Positions 22,979 to 30,295 are shown, counted from the first letter of the stretch. The stretch: DNA of 30,295 nt from UBA288 sp964461885 (GCA_964461885.1 CAYWVY010000024.1:1-30295), one strand, 5' to 3'. Numbers and translations are program-made. The notes: generated by a model from the letters alone, not told the origin.

Positions 22979-23018
22979 TCGACAGCGTTTTTCCCCGCCA
23001 GTTTCAAAAGAAAGGATG

Positions 23019-23771
23019 ATGCGTTGGTGGCGGTCCTCGGACCTCGTTCTGGCAGCCGTTCTGATCACCTTATCGGGGGCAATCTACACGACGCAGCTGA
23101 CGATCTTCCGCGACCCGCGGAATACCGAGTTCTACCTGCTGCAGGACTTCGCGTTCCTCCCGATCTCGGTGCTGGTCGTGACCCTCGTGCTTGAACGGCT
23201 GCTCGAACTTCGGGACTATCGTCAGCGCCTCGAGAAACTCCGGATGCTCATCGGGACCTTCTTCTCCTGGATCGGGTATCACCTGCTGAATCGCCTGGCC
23301 CTGATGGACAGGAGCCTGGCCGAGTACGCCCCCGAACTGCTCGCCCAGCCCGACTGGACCGACGACGACTTCACCCGGCTCCGCGCAACCCTCGTCGACA
23401 GGCGCTTCGAGCTCCGGGTAACGCCCGATGATCTCACCACGCTCAGGCCGTTCTTGCACGAACGGGCCGAGTTCATGATCCGGCTCCTCGAGAACCCGAT
23501 GGTCCTGGAGCACGAGTCCTTCACCGAACTCCTCCGGGCCGTCTTCCACCTGATCGAGGAGCTCGAGTTCCGCTCGGGGTTCGACGACCTGCCGCCGAGC
23601 GATCTTGCCCACCTGACGAACGACTGTGATCGGATCTACCGCCTGCTGGTGATCGAATGGCTCGACCATCTCTGCTACCTGAGGAAACACTACCCATACC
23701 TCTACTCGCTCGCGATCCGGGTGAACCCGTTCAATCCCATGGCCACTCCGGTTGTCGGTCCAGCAGTATAG
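23019..23771 (+). CDS. Membrane-anchored helical protein of unknown function
   Basis: I do not recognise a family. It is a 250-residue protein. The N-terminal membrane helix (about 7-25) is followed by a short loop and a second hydrophobic segment (about 43-60). A mostly helical, acidic cytoplasmic region of about 190 residues follows, and the chain ends in VNPFNPMATPVVG. AAAGGAT precedes two adjacent ATGs (23016 and 23019); spacing favours the second. It lies 40 bases after the glycosyltransferase, in the same direction, with a short T-run (22988-22992) between. Its orientation and topology suggest a membrane sensor or scaffold, but nothing more can be claimed. Confidence 0.7.
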   Translation: MRWWRSSDLVLAAVLITLSGAIYTTQLTIFRDPRNTEFYLLQDFAFLPISVLVVTLVLERLLELRDYRQRLEKLRMLIGTFFSWIGYHLLNRLALMDRSLAEYAPELLAQPDWTDDDFTRLRATLVDRRFELRVTPDDLTTLRPFLHERAEFMIRLLENPMVLEHESFTELLRAVFHLIEELEFRSGFDDLPPSDLAHLTNDCDRIYRLLVIEWLDHLCYLRKHYPYLYSLAIRVNPFNPMATPVVGPAV

Positions 23772-23773
23772 AA

Positions 23774-23784
23774 TTCGTTTAAGT
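23774..23784 (+). promoter_or_regulatory. TATA-like box for ferritin
   Basis: TCGTTTAAGTC lies 40-50 bases before the ferritin ATG. It predicts a start near 23805 and a leader of about 20 bases with AAGGGAA as the ribosome binding site. No iron-regulator operator is recognisable by eye. Confidence 0.4.
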
Positions 23785-23823
23785 CGCTGAACGTTCCATT
23801 CGCTCCTGCGCGAAGGGAAACCC

Positions 23824-24312
23824 ATGCTGAAACCAACAATCGAAGCTGCCCTGAACCGGCAGATGAACCGGGAGCTCTACTCCTCCTACCTGTACCTTGC
23901 GATGTCGGCCTTTTACGATGCTTCCACCCTGCCGGGGTTCGGTACGTGGTTGCGAGTCCAGGCAAAAGAGGAGCTCGCTCACGCGATGAAATTCTACGAC
24001 TACATCGGTGAAGCGGGCGGGCGGCCTGTCATGGACGCGATCGAGGCCCCCCCCGGGGACTGGGGCGGGCCGAAGGCCGCGTTCGCCGAAGTTCTCGCGC
24101 ACGAGCAGGCCGTCACCGGCATGATCAACGACCTGATGGACCTCGCCATCTCGGAGAAGGACCACGCGACGGTCGCCTTCCTCCAGTGGTTCGTGACCGA
24201 GCAGGTCGAAGAAGAAAAAAATGCGGGCGATATCCTCGCTCAGATCGAGGCTCTCGGAGATGTCATCGGTCACCTCTTCTGGCTCGACCATCACCTGGGT
24301 AAGCGAGCCTGA
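23824..24312 (+). CDS. Ferritin (FtnA-like)
   Basis: This 162-residue non-haem ferritin oxidises and stores iron. All ferroxidase-centre residues are in place by bacterial FtnA numbering: Glu17 (NRELYSSYLYL), Glu50 and His53 (AKEELAHAMKFYDY), Glu94 (AHEQAVT) and Gln127 in EQVEEE with Glu130. There is no haem-binding methionine of the bacterioferritin type that I can identify. It stands alone with its own promoter and a T-run terminator just after the stop. Confidence 0.96.
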   Translation: MLKPTIEAALNRQMNRELYSSYLYLAMSAFYDASTLPGFGTWLRVQAKEELAHAMKFYDYIGEAGGRPVMDAIEAPPGDWGGPKAAFAEVLAHEQAVTGMINDLMDLAISEKDHATVAFLQWFVTEQVEEEKNAGDILAQIEALGDVIGHLFWLDHHLGKRA

Positions 24313-24318
24313 GACCCC

Positions 24319-24327
24319 AATTTTTTC
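24319..24327 (+). terminator. T-run terminator after ferritin
   Basis: AATTTTTTC begins seven bases after the ferritin stop. Archaeal RNA polymerase stops at such U-runs without needing a hairpin. The next gene (aMBF1) converges from the other side. Confidence 0.6.
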
Positions 24328-24357
24328 TATTCTCGAGGAACTGTCCTTGAGCAGATG

Positions 24358-24864
24358 TCAGGTCTTGGGCTTTTTCCTGAAGGACAAGACGTCACCGAGC
24401 GTGGTCGAGAGTCGTTGCTGCTCCTTCCTCTCCCGCACGATCGACTCCTCGGGCGCGTCGAGGAGCCGGATGCCGAGGACCTTCTCGATCCTGAGGCGCA
24501 CTTCGTCCTCGGGCACGAGCTCGCCCTTCTCGATCTTCTTGATGAGGAGCTCCCGCTCCTTGGTCGCGAGGGCCAGGTCCTTCGTCGTCATCCCCTTCTC
24601 GACACGCGCCGCCCGGATCCGCCCGCCGTAGTCATCGACAAGTTCGCCAACGAGCTGGTCGAAGAGGTCGCGCCGTCGATGAACGGGCGCGGCGCCGGGC
24701 CGCGCAGCAGGCGTGGACGGGCCGTACCGCCGCGTCCCCCCGCGGGACTCCTGCACCTCGGTCCCGTATCGTGCACAGGCCATGCAGACCTGGAGATCGG
24801 CCCCCTCGATACGGACCTTTTTTCCGGGTCCCGTCACCGTCGCGCCGCATAACTCGCACTGCAT
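24358..24864 (-). CDS. Multiprotein bridging factor aMBF1
   Basis: This 168-residue archaeal homologue of MBF1 has an N-terminal zinc ribbon (CELCG at 3-7, then VCMACARYG), a flexible basic linker, and a helix-turn-helix domain (about 80-135; GRIRAARVEKGMTTKDLALATKE). It binds ribosomal small subunits in archaea and may assist translation or transcription. The first ATG (24864) is used; an in-frame TTG at 24876 is less likely. It diverges from PAN with 53 bases between the starts. Confidence 0.93.
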   Translation of the reverse strand: MQCELCGATVTGPGKKVRIEGADLQVCMACARYGTEVQESRGGTRRYGPSTPAARPGAAPVHRRRDLFDQLVGELVDDYGGRIRAARVEKGMTTKDLALATKERELLIKKIEKGELVPEDEVRLRIEKVLGIRLLDAPEESIVRERKEQQRLSTTLGDVLSFRKKPKT

Positions 24865-24879
24865 AGTCACTCGCAAACT

Positions 24880-24904
24880 TCTTTATAGTCATTACCCTAT
24901 ATAC
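24880..24904. promoter_or_regulatory. Divergent promoter region between aMBF1 and PAN
   Basis: Two AT-rich boxes lie in the 53-base gap. CTTTATAGTC (24880-24889) is correctly placed for a leaderless or near-leaderless PAN message. The stretch at 24896-24904 (CCTATATAC; GTATATAGG on the minus strand) is placed for aMBF1. The two core promoters therefore interlock. Confidence 0.55.
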
Positions 24905-24917
24905 CTATGCGGCCTCC

Positions 24918-26156
24918 ATGTCCGACAGCTTGAAGAATTTTCCCGAACCTCAGAAAGGCGAAGATCTCTATCGGTACCTTCTCGAGCGAGTGACAACGCT
25001 GGAGGACCGGAATTCCGAGATCAGGGAGCAGATCCGTCAGCTAGAGGCGGACAAACGGTACCTGGAGACTCAGAAGGTCAGGTACGAGCGCGAAGTGCGC
25101 AAGCTCAAGACCGAGATCGAGCAGATGAAGAGCCCGCCCCTCGTCATCGGAACTGTCACGGATGTGATCGACGCCTCCCGGGTGATCGTCCGGTCATCGG
25201 CCGGGCCCCGGTTTCTGGTCGGGCTCTCGCAGAATATCGAGGCCGATCAGATCAAGCCCGGAGCGCGATGCACGCTGAACCAGCAGTCGCTCGCCATCGT
25301 CGAGATCCTGCCCACGAACTTCGATGCCCAGATCTATGGGATGGAGGTCGTGGACGCGCCGACCGAGCGCTACGACGACATCGGTGGGCTCGACCAGCAG
25401 GTGCTCGAAATCCAGGAGTCGGTCGAGCTGCCGCTGAAGAAGCCGGAACTCTTCAAACGGATCGGGATCGAGCCGCCGAAGGCGGTCCTGCTCTTCGGCC
25501 CGCCCGGCACGGGCAAAACTCTGCTCGCAAAGGCAGTCGCGCACGAGACCGAGGCGCATTTCCTGCGCGTGGTCGGTTCCGAGCTGGTCCAGAAGTATAT
25601 CGGCGAGGGGGCCCGCCTGGTCCGGGAACTCTTCGAACTTGCGAAGAAGCGGAGCCCGTCCATCATCTTCATCGACGAGATCGACGCGATCGGTGCCTCA
25701 CGGAGCGAGTCGAACACCTCTGGCGACCGCGAGGTGCACCGGACGCTCATGCAGCTCCTGGCCGAGATGGACGGGTTCGAGAACAGGGGCGACGTCCGGA
25801 TCATCGGGGCGACGAACCGGATCGACATCCTGGACAAGGCCCTGCTCCGGCCCGGGCGGTTCGACCGGATCATCGAGATCCCCCTCCCCGATGTCGAGGG
25901 ACGGCTCTCGATTCTGAAAATCCACACGGGCGGCATGAACCTCGACGAGTCGGTGGACCTGCGTGAGATCGCACTCAAGACGGATGGACGGAACGGCGCG
26001 GACCTCCGGGCGATCACCATGGAGGCCGGCATGTTCGCGATCCGCTCGGAACACGAGCAGGTCACGCGGGAAGACCTGTTGAAGGCGATTGACAAGTTCT
26101 CAGGCGAGCTCGAACGCGGGACCGGCACGGGCACGGCCAGCGCGATGTTTGCCTGA
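24918..26156 (+). CDS. pan: Proteasome-activating nucleotidase PAN
   Basis: This 412-residue AAA+ unfoldase feeds substrates to the 20S proteasome. The N-terminal coiled coil (about 22-70) is followed by an OB domain (74-135). The AAA module has Walker A GPPGTGKT (194-201) and Walker B IIFIDEIDAI (249-258). The C-terminus ends Met-Phe-Ala, a HbYX-like tail with Phe in place of Tyr, which opens the proteasome gate in relatives. The last 57 bases are overlapped by the convergent cardiolipin-synthase-like gene. No proteasome subunit gene lies in the window. Confidence 0.96.
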   Translation: MSDSLKNFPEPQKGEDLYRYLLERVTTLEDRNSEIREQIRQLEADKRYLETQKVRYEREVRKLKTEIEQMKSPPLVIGTVTDVIDASRVIVRSSAGPRFLVGLSQNIEADQIKPGARCTLNQQSLAIVEILPTNFDAQIYGMEVVDAPTERYDDIGGLDQQVLEIQESVELPLKKPELFKRIGIEPPKAVLLFGPPGTGKTLLAKAVAHETEAHFLRVVGSELVQKYIGEGARLVRELFELAKKRSPSIIFIDEIDAIGASRSESNTSGDREVHRTLMQLLAEMDGFENRGDVRIIGATNRIDILDKALLRPGRFDRIIEIPLPDVEGRLSILKIHTGGMNLDESVDLREIALKTDGRNGADLRAITMEAGMFAIRSEHEQVTREDLLKAIDKFSGELERGTGTGTASAMFA

Positions 26157-27653
26157 CGAGATTTCCTTTTTTCTGAGCAGCGGCGTCAGCAGCCGCGAGA
26201 TGGATTCTTTCGTCCGGACGAGCCGACCCTGCGCCGCGTACCGCTCGGGAGTCATCTCGATACAGTCTTCGAGGTCCCGCTCGAAGGCCCGGCGTACCTC
26301 GTCGCAGACGACCCGGTCGAAGATGAACGCGTTGGTCTCGAAGTTCAGCTTGAACGAGCGCACATCCCAGTTCGCGGTCCCGACGGTGCATGCCTCGCCG
26401 TCGACCACGCAGGTCTTTGCGTGCAGGAAGCCCCGCTCGTAGATGGAGGCCCGGATCCCCGCATCGAGAAGGGAGCCGATGTAGCTGAGCGTTGTCCAGT
26501 AGACGAAGAGGTGGTCAGGTTTCGACGGGATCATGATACGGATGCGGACCCCCGAGACGGCCGCGACGCGCAGAGCGTCGAGGACCGAGTCGTCGGGGAC
26601 GAAGTACGGCGTCGTGATATCGATTGTCCTGCGGGCCGACGCGATCAGCTTCAGGAAGCCTTCCTTGATCGTCAGCCGGGGCGTATCAGGGCCCGATGAG
26701 GCGACCTGGCAGACGACGGTCCCGGCACTCCGCGGCTCGGGGAAGAACCCGTTCTCGAGCCCGAGGGAGTCGTGCGCCGCGTAGTTCCAGTTCATCAGGA
26801 AGCGCGCCTGGAGCGACTGGACGGCATCGCCCTCGATCCGGAGAGGGGCGTCCCGCCAGGGGCCGAGAGGGCCTTTGCCGAGGTATTCGACCCCGATGTT
26901 GAAGCCCCGGAGAAACCCGACCTGCCCGTTGACCACCAGGATCTTCCGGTGGTTCCGGAAGTTGATCCGGAGGTTGACGAGCCAGAGCAGGCCTGGGAAG
27001 AACGGGACGGCCCTTCCGCCGGCCTCGGTGAGAGGCCGGAAGAAGTGCCGGCCGACGCCGGCACAGCCGACGGCATCGTAGACGAGCCGCTCGGCCACTC
27101 CCTCGCGTGCCTTCTCGACGAGCGCATCGATGAAGCTTCGGCCGAGCTCGTCATTTCGGATGATGTAGTACTCGGCGTGGACGTGGTGGCGTGCCGCCCG
27201 GATCGCCTCGAGCAGACCGGCAAAATGGGCCTCGCCACGGTCCTCGTGCTCGACCCGGCTCTTTGTCCAGATCACGGCGCGGTCCTCCGCGAGGAGCTGG
27301 CGCATCAGCGGCCGGAACCGCCTGGCTGACGGGTCGGCGAACTCGATCCGGTGCTGATCGAGGGCCCGGGCCTGGCGCCGGACACGAGAGAGAACCCGCT
27401 GGTCGTCCCGCCCCTTCAGGCGAAAGCGCCGCTCGGAGTAGATGTGCCTCCCGAAGAGGAGGTAGAGGATGAACCCGGCAACGGGAAAGAGGAGGAGCAC
27501 GGCGACCCAGGCGAGCGCCACGGTCGGGTTCCGGCGCTCGACAAAGACGATCGCGAAGACGGCGGAGAGGTTAAAGAGCAGAAAGGCCGTCTCGAGGAGA
27601 TCGAGCGACAGGGTCAGCGTCTCGTTGATCAGGTCGGGAAGGATCAGGACCAC
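26100..27653 (-). CDS. Cardiolipin synthase-like phospholipase D family protein
   Basis: This 517-residue protein has two N-terminal membrane helices (about 20-38 and 45-67; ERRNPTVALAWVAVLLLFPVAGF is the usual linker) and two PLD domains. HKD motif 1 is HRKILVVNG (235-243), with Asn242 where Asp is usual. Motif 2 is HAKTCVVDG (411-419), intact, followed by GTANWD. Archaeal relatives make cardiolipin-like (glycerol-bridged) archaeal lipids. The last ~19 residues overlap PAN on the other strand and look like a recent extension. It follows the ACT-MBL gene by 52 bases. Confidence 0.9.
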   Translation of the reverse strand: MVLILPDLINETLTLSLDLLETAFLLFNLSAVFAIVFVERRNPTVALAWVAVLLLFPVAGFILYLLFGRHIYSERRFRLKGRDDQRVLSRVRRQARALDQHRIEFADPSARRFRPLMRQLLAEDRAVIWTKSRVEHEDRGEAHFAGLLEAIRAARHHVHAEYYIIRNDELGRSFIDALVEKAREGVAERLVYDAVGCAGVGRHFFRPLTEAGGRAVPFFPGLLWLVNLRINFRNHRKILVVNGQVGFLRGFNIGVEYLGKGPLGPWRDAPLRIEGDAVQSLQARFLMNWNYAAHDSLGLENGFFPEPRSAGTVVCQVASSGPDTPRLTIKEGFLKLIASARRTIDITTPYFVPDDSVLDALRVAAVSGVRIRIMIPSKPDHLFVYWTTLSYIGSLLDAGIRASIYERGFLHAKTCVVDGEACTVGTANWDVRSFKLNFETNAFIFDRVVCDEVRRAFERDLEDCIEMTPERYAAQGRLVRTKESISRLLTPLLRKKEISSGKHRAGRARAGPAFELA

Positions 27654-27705
27654 GGCGGTTCCCGGTTATCGTCTGGCCCGTGCGGCCGGAAAGCGTTTCC
27701 GTTTC

Positions 27706-29217
27706 CTACCGTGCGGGGCGGTAGGGCGCGACCTCGCCGCAGGCCACGAGCCGGCCGTTCTCGAGAACCGAGACCGCACCGTGACCGCCGGCGACGAGGC
27801 AGCGCCGTCCCGAGGGCGCGAGCCGTTCGTCGGTCTCGGCCACGAGATCGAGCAGCGCGTCGCGTTCGGCGTTGGCGCGCTCGCTGTCGACGTTGACCGA
27901 GGTGACCAGGTAGACCGCGATCGACGCGTAACTCCGCCGCTCGGCGGAGAGGCTCTCGAAGTTGATGAGCGCGTCGGCCGGGAAGAGCAGCCCGTGATCG
28001 GGGTCGAAGAGGTAGCACTGGCCGTGCATGTGCCCCCCATGCCCCTCGAGCACCTCGAACGAGAGGTCGCCGACAGAGAGGTGATCGATCACGGCAAAGC
28101 CGTGCCGCTCGGACAGGAGCTCGGTCGGAAAGGTCCGAATGCGGGTGGTCGGCGTGTATTTCGAGAAGAGGTTGATGAGGGTCGTGTACACGGCCTCGAG
28201 AACGGACTCCTCCGAGCGCGACCCGTACGCCCGGGAGAGGTCTCGCCCGATCTCGGCCGTCGCCGGGTGCATCAGGGCTGGGGCGTCGTAAAGGCCGGCT
28301 CCTCCCGAGTGGTCCGCGTCGGCGTGCGAGACCACAACGCGGGAGAGGCGGGAGAGGTCCGCGATCCCGACCGCCTGGAACATGCGGACGCATTCGTCAT
28401 GGTAGCAGCCGAACCCGGTATCGACAACCACCAGGTCGTCGCCGGCGTCCAGCAGGTAGGTGTTCCCGCCCGCCGGGAGCTGAAAGCACCAGAGGCGGAC
28501 CCGGTCCGAAACCCGGAGCTGCTGGACCTCTGCGAAGAACCCCTCGTCCTGGGTCTCGCGGAGGCGCCGCCCGGCCGCCAGGCAGGTCTCGAAGGTCCTG
28601 GCCGGATCGCGTCCGCGGTGCTGGAGTTCCTGGACTACGTGGTTGATGTCCTGGAGCAGGCAGAGCAGGAACCGGTCGTCCGCGTCCCCGATCAGCTCCC
28701 GGATCTGCTCCGCCAGCCGGACATAATAGATCGTGTCGTCAAGCTGTCTCGTGGTCGGGTCGTATTCGACGACCTCGAGCCGGTACCGCGCCTTGAGCCG
28801 GTCGAGCAACGCCTCGATGGCCGTCGACTCGGAGAGGTTCAGGGTCAGCTCAACCCGCTCGGGCTGAACGCCGTGGTCGTCGAAGTCGATGGCGACGATG
28901 TTCGCGCCGGCGTCCGTGACCTCCTGGAGGAACCCGAAGAGCCCGCCGGGGCGGTGGGGAAGCCAGATGTAGAGGGTCAGGAGCCGGAGCGTGGGAAGGC
29001 GCGTCTGGAGGTAGCCGATCGCTTCGAGCTCTGTGAGAACGCGGGCATACTCGTCGGCCCGTCCGGTCACCTCGAAGAAGACAGTGTGCCTGTCAATCCG
29101 GTGGTCGTACTGGATCCGGTTGATATTGATGGCATGCGCCCCGAGGAGCTCGGCCACCCGGTGGAGGGCGCCGGGCTCGTCGGGGACAAGTGCTATGAAC
29201 GAGTACCGGTCTGACAC
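27706..29217 (-). CDS. Fusion of two ACT domains with a metallo-beta-lactamase fold
   Basis: This 503-residue protein has ACT domain 1 (about 5-75; FIALVPDEPGALHRVAELLGAHAINI), ACT domain 2 (about 80-150; LYIWLPHRPGGLFGFLQEV) and a helical linker (150-235). A metallo-beta-lactamase domain (about 240-503) follows. Metal motif 1 is HADADH (298-303), that is HxDxDH instead of HxHxDH. Later ligands are in GHGGHMHGQ (392-400), Asp415 (FPADALIN) and His near 476. ACT domains bind amino acids or related ligands, so an allosterically controlled hydrolase is plausible; the substrate is unknown. A TATA-like box lies at 29248-29257. Confidence 0.85.
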   Translation of the reverse strand: MSDRYSFIALVPDEPGALHRVAELLGAHAININRIQYDHRIDRHTVFFEVTGRADEYARVLTELEAIGYLQTRLPTLRLLTLYIWLPHRPGGLFGFLQEVTDAGANIVAIDFDDHGVQPERVELTLNLSESTAIEALLDRLKARYRLEVVEYDPTTRQLDDTIYYVRLAEQIRELIGDADDRFLLCLLQDINHVVQELQHRGRDPARTFETCLAAGRRLRETQDEGFFAEVQQLRVSDRVRLWCFQLPAGGNTYLLDAGDDLVVVDTGFGCYHDECVRMFQAVGIADLSRLSRVVVSHADADHSGGAGLYDAPALMHPATAEIGRDLSRAYGSRSEESVLEAVYTTLINLFSKYTPTTRIRTFPTELLSERHGFAVIDHLSVGDLSFEVLEGHGGHMHGQCYLFDPDHGLLFPADALINFESLSAERRSYASIAVYLVTSVNVDSERANAERDALLDLVAETDERLAPSGRRCLVAGGHGAVSVLENGRLVACGEVAPYRPAR

Positions 29218-29247
29218 GCTTGATCGGAATAGGGATTGGACGGTATT

Positions 29248-29257
29248 CGATATAGGA
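29248..29257 (-). promoter_or_regulatory. TATA-like box for the ACT-MBL and cardiolipin synthase-like genes
   Basis: The minus strand reads TCCTATATCG, 30-40 bases before the ATG at 29217, predicting a short leader of about 10 bases. The downstream cardiolipin-synthase-like gene has no clear promoter of its own in the 52-base gap. Confidence 0.5.
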
Positions 29258-29331
29258 TATGCCGGTGGCTCAGCAGAGCGGCGACATGCCGATCGGTCGG
29301 TTTTCGCCAGGTAACCGCCGGTCGTGTGACC

Positions 29332-29351
29332 GTGCGCGAGTGGCTGCGCAC
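29332..29351. repeat. Small inverted repeat in the divergent gap
   Basis: GTGCGC and GCGCAC are separated by 8 bases in the 250-base gap between the ACT-MBL and the TM-helix protein genes. Operator or chance; nothing else is recognisable in the gap. Confidence 0.25.
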
Positions 29352-29425
29352 CCGGGATCTGCCGCCATCGCTTACGCGGACACGACGAGAATTATAAGGC
29401 GTTATTGCGACAAGATAGAAGGTAC

Positions 29426-29436
29426 GTTAATATAGG
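29426..29436 (+). promoter_or_regulatory. TATA-like box for the conserved-TM-helix gene
   Basis: GTTAATATAGG lies 32-42 bases before the ATG at 29468. A second AT-rich stretch (AATTATAAGG, 29391-29400) is an alternative with a longer leader. Confidence 0.4.
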
Positions 29437-29467
29437 TTCAGACGAAAGGGCGGAGCAGGTGACCACA

Positions 29468-30211
29468 ATGGTGGAAATTATTGGCGGCATCGAGCGAATG
29501 GCCAACGACACCATCTCGTTCCTACCCGAGCTGATCGGCGCGATCGTGATCCTGATCATCGGCTGGATCGTCGGCAGACTTCTCGGGAAAGGTATCTCGG
29601 CCCTCCTCGATCGGGTCGGGATCGACGACGCTCTTGCAAAGACGTCGATCGGGAAGGCGATCGAGCGGCAGTACGGGGGGACCGGAACTCGCGGGATCGT
29701 ACAGTTCTTCGACATCATCGTCCGGTGGTTCATCTACCTGATCGCGATACTGGCTGCGGCGAACGTCCTGAACCTCCCGTTCCTGACAGGACTGGTCGGC
29801 CAGATCGTTGTGTACCTGCCGAATATCGCGATCTTCGTGATCCTGCTGATCGTCGGCTTCATCGTGATCGACTGGTTTGCCGACTTCCTCAGGCACCTCG
29901 GCGCGGCCCAGCAGATCTCCATGATGTCCCCGCTGATCACGGCGCTCCAGGCGTTCCTGTACGTCATCCTGGTGATCCTCGCCCTCGAGCAGCTCCACAT
30001 TGACCTGACGATCTTCTACATCCTGATCACGCCGCTCGCATGGGGCCTCGGGCTCGGGCTGGGAGCGGCTATCGCGATCATCGTCGGGTTCGGCCTGCGG
30101 GATCGCGCGCCGCAGATGATGGACGACGTCATGGGAATGGTCCAGGAGGAGACGTCCAGGGCGACGCCCCCGACGGAGCCGCTCCGGCGAGACGAGCCGA
30201 AGACCCTGTGA
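29468..30211 (+). CDS. Conserved-TM-helix membrane protein (MscS-related)
   Basis: This 247-residue protein has about five membrane helices. The repeated unit (LPELIGAIVILIIGWIVGRLLGK near the start, LPNIAIFVILLIVGFIVIDWFADFL later) is the conserved TM helix found in proteins related to small mechanosensitive channels. The MscS beta domain itself is missing; the chain ends with GLRDRAPQMMDDVMG and a polar tail. The ATG at 29468 has AGGTGA five bases upstream; a GTG at 29459 is the alternative. It may be a channel or an ion/osmotic-stress protein. A T-run at 30226-30231 follows. Confidence 0.85.
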   Translation: MVEIIGGIERMANDTISFLPELIGAIVILIIGWIVGRLLGKGISALLDRVGIDDALAKTSIGKAIERQYGGTGTRGIVQFFDIIVRWFIYLIAILAAANVLNLPFLTGLVGQIVVYLPNIAIFVILLIVGFIVIDWFADFLRHLGAAQQISMMSPLITALQAFLYVILVILALEQLHIDLTIFYILITPLAWGLGLGLGAAIAIIVGFGLRDRAPQMMDDVMGMVQEETSRATPPTEPLRRDEPKTL

Positions 30212-30225
30212 GGTAGGATCCACCC

Positions 30226-30231
30226 TTTTTT
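30226..30231 (+). terminator. T-run terminator after the TM-helix gene
   Basis: Six T residues follow a short CCACCC 15 bases after the stop, a typical archaeal termination signal. The last 60 bases of the window show no gene. Confidence 0.5.
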
Positions 30232-30295
30232 CGTGCAGTTACGCACCCTCTCGCATTCATGGGCCAGTGCTGGAAGGGGTCCTCGTCATAAGGTC

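Noticed and set aside
29262..29310. tRNA-like start (GCCGGTGGCTCAGCAGAGC)
   Set aside because: The D-arm loop is too short, no TTCGA-type T-arm follows, and no acceptor stem pairs with the 5' bases.
1..30295. CRISPR arrays, phage or plasmid modules, rRNA
   Set aside because: No regularly spaced repeats, integrase, terminase or replication-initiation genes, and no rRNA motifs, were seen. Apart from the TnpB element the window is chromosomal housekeeping.

Overview
This is a GC-rich window from an archaeon. The evidence is a set of archaeal genes: sn-glycerol-1-phosphate dehydrogenase and a geranylgeranyl reductase for isoprenoid lipids, PAN, aMBF1, Nop10, aIF2-alpha, L44e, S27e, GINS, the primase small subunit, archaeal-type ProRS, EndoQ, UPF0058, UPF0179 and DUF63. 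TATA-like boxes about 25 bases before starts and many leaderless or near-leaderless genes fit the same picture. A euryarchaeon of the Methanomicrobia, probably Methanomicrobiales, is my best guess. It is an inference, because no methanogenesis gene lies in the window.

Region 1 (1-5.9 kb) concerns the envelope and a mobile element. A tnpB-only IS200/IS605-type element with hairpin ends sits inside what looks like a broken surface-protein gene. It is followed by pspA-pspAA on the plus strand, facing pspAB-htpX and a site-2-type (M50) membrane protease on the minus strand. This is an archaeal phage-shock/envelope-stress island with two membrane proteases.

Region 2 (6.2-15.3 kb) is a nearly unbroken run of 13 minus-strand genes with many start-stop overlaps: UPF0058, elp3, priS, gins, rpl44e, rps27e, aIF2-alpha, nop10, a PAC2-family chaperone, endoQ, a 2[4Fe-4S] ferredoxin, geranylgeranyl reductase and RNase HII. 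It mixes replication initiation, tRNA modification, ribosome and rRNA-modification parts, deaminated-base repair and lipid saturation. An internal promoter precedes rpl44e.

Region 3 (15.3-20.6 kb) holds an ADP-ribosylglycohydrolase, a cysteine-rich UPF0179 protein co-directional with glycerol-1-phosphate dehydrogenase, a divergent pair of membrane proteins (DUF63 and SpoIIM family), and prolyl-tRNA synthetase. The lipid enzyme and DUF63 start 12 bases apart, and each TATA-like box lies inside the other gene.

Region 4 (20.7-24.3 kb) has a UDP-galactopyranose-mutase-like flavoprotein overlapping a family 4 glycosyltransferase, a two-helix membrane protein of unknown function, and ferritin.

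Region 5 (24.3-30.3 kb) has aMBF1 divergent from the proteasome-activating nucleotidase PAN. A cardiolipin-synthase-like enzyme overlaps the PAN 3' end by 57 bases. Next come an unusual ACT-ACT-metallo-beta-lactamase fusion and a small conserved-TM-helix membrane protein.

I found no tRNA, rRNA or CRISPR array. The least understood pieces are the PspAA/PspAB proteins, the DUF63-SpoIIM pair beside lipid synthesis, and the ACT-ACT-MBL fusion.
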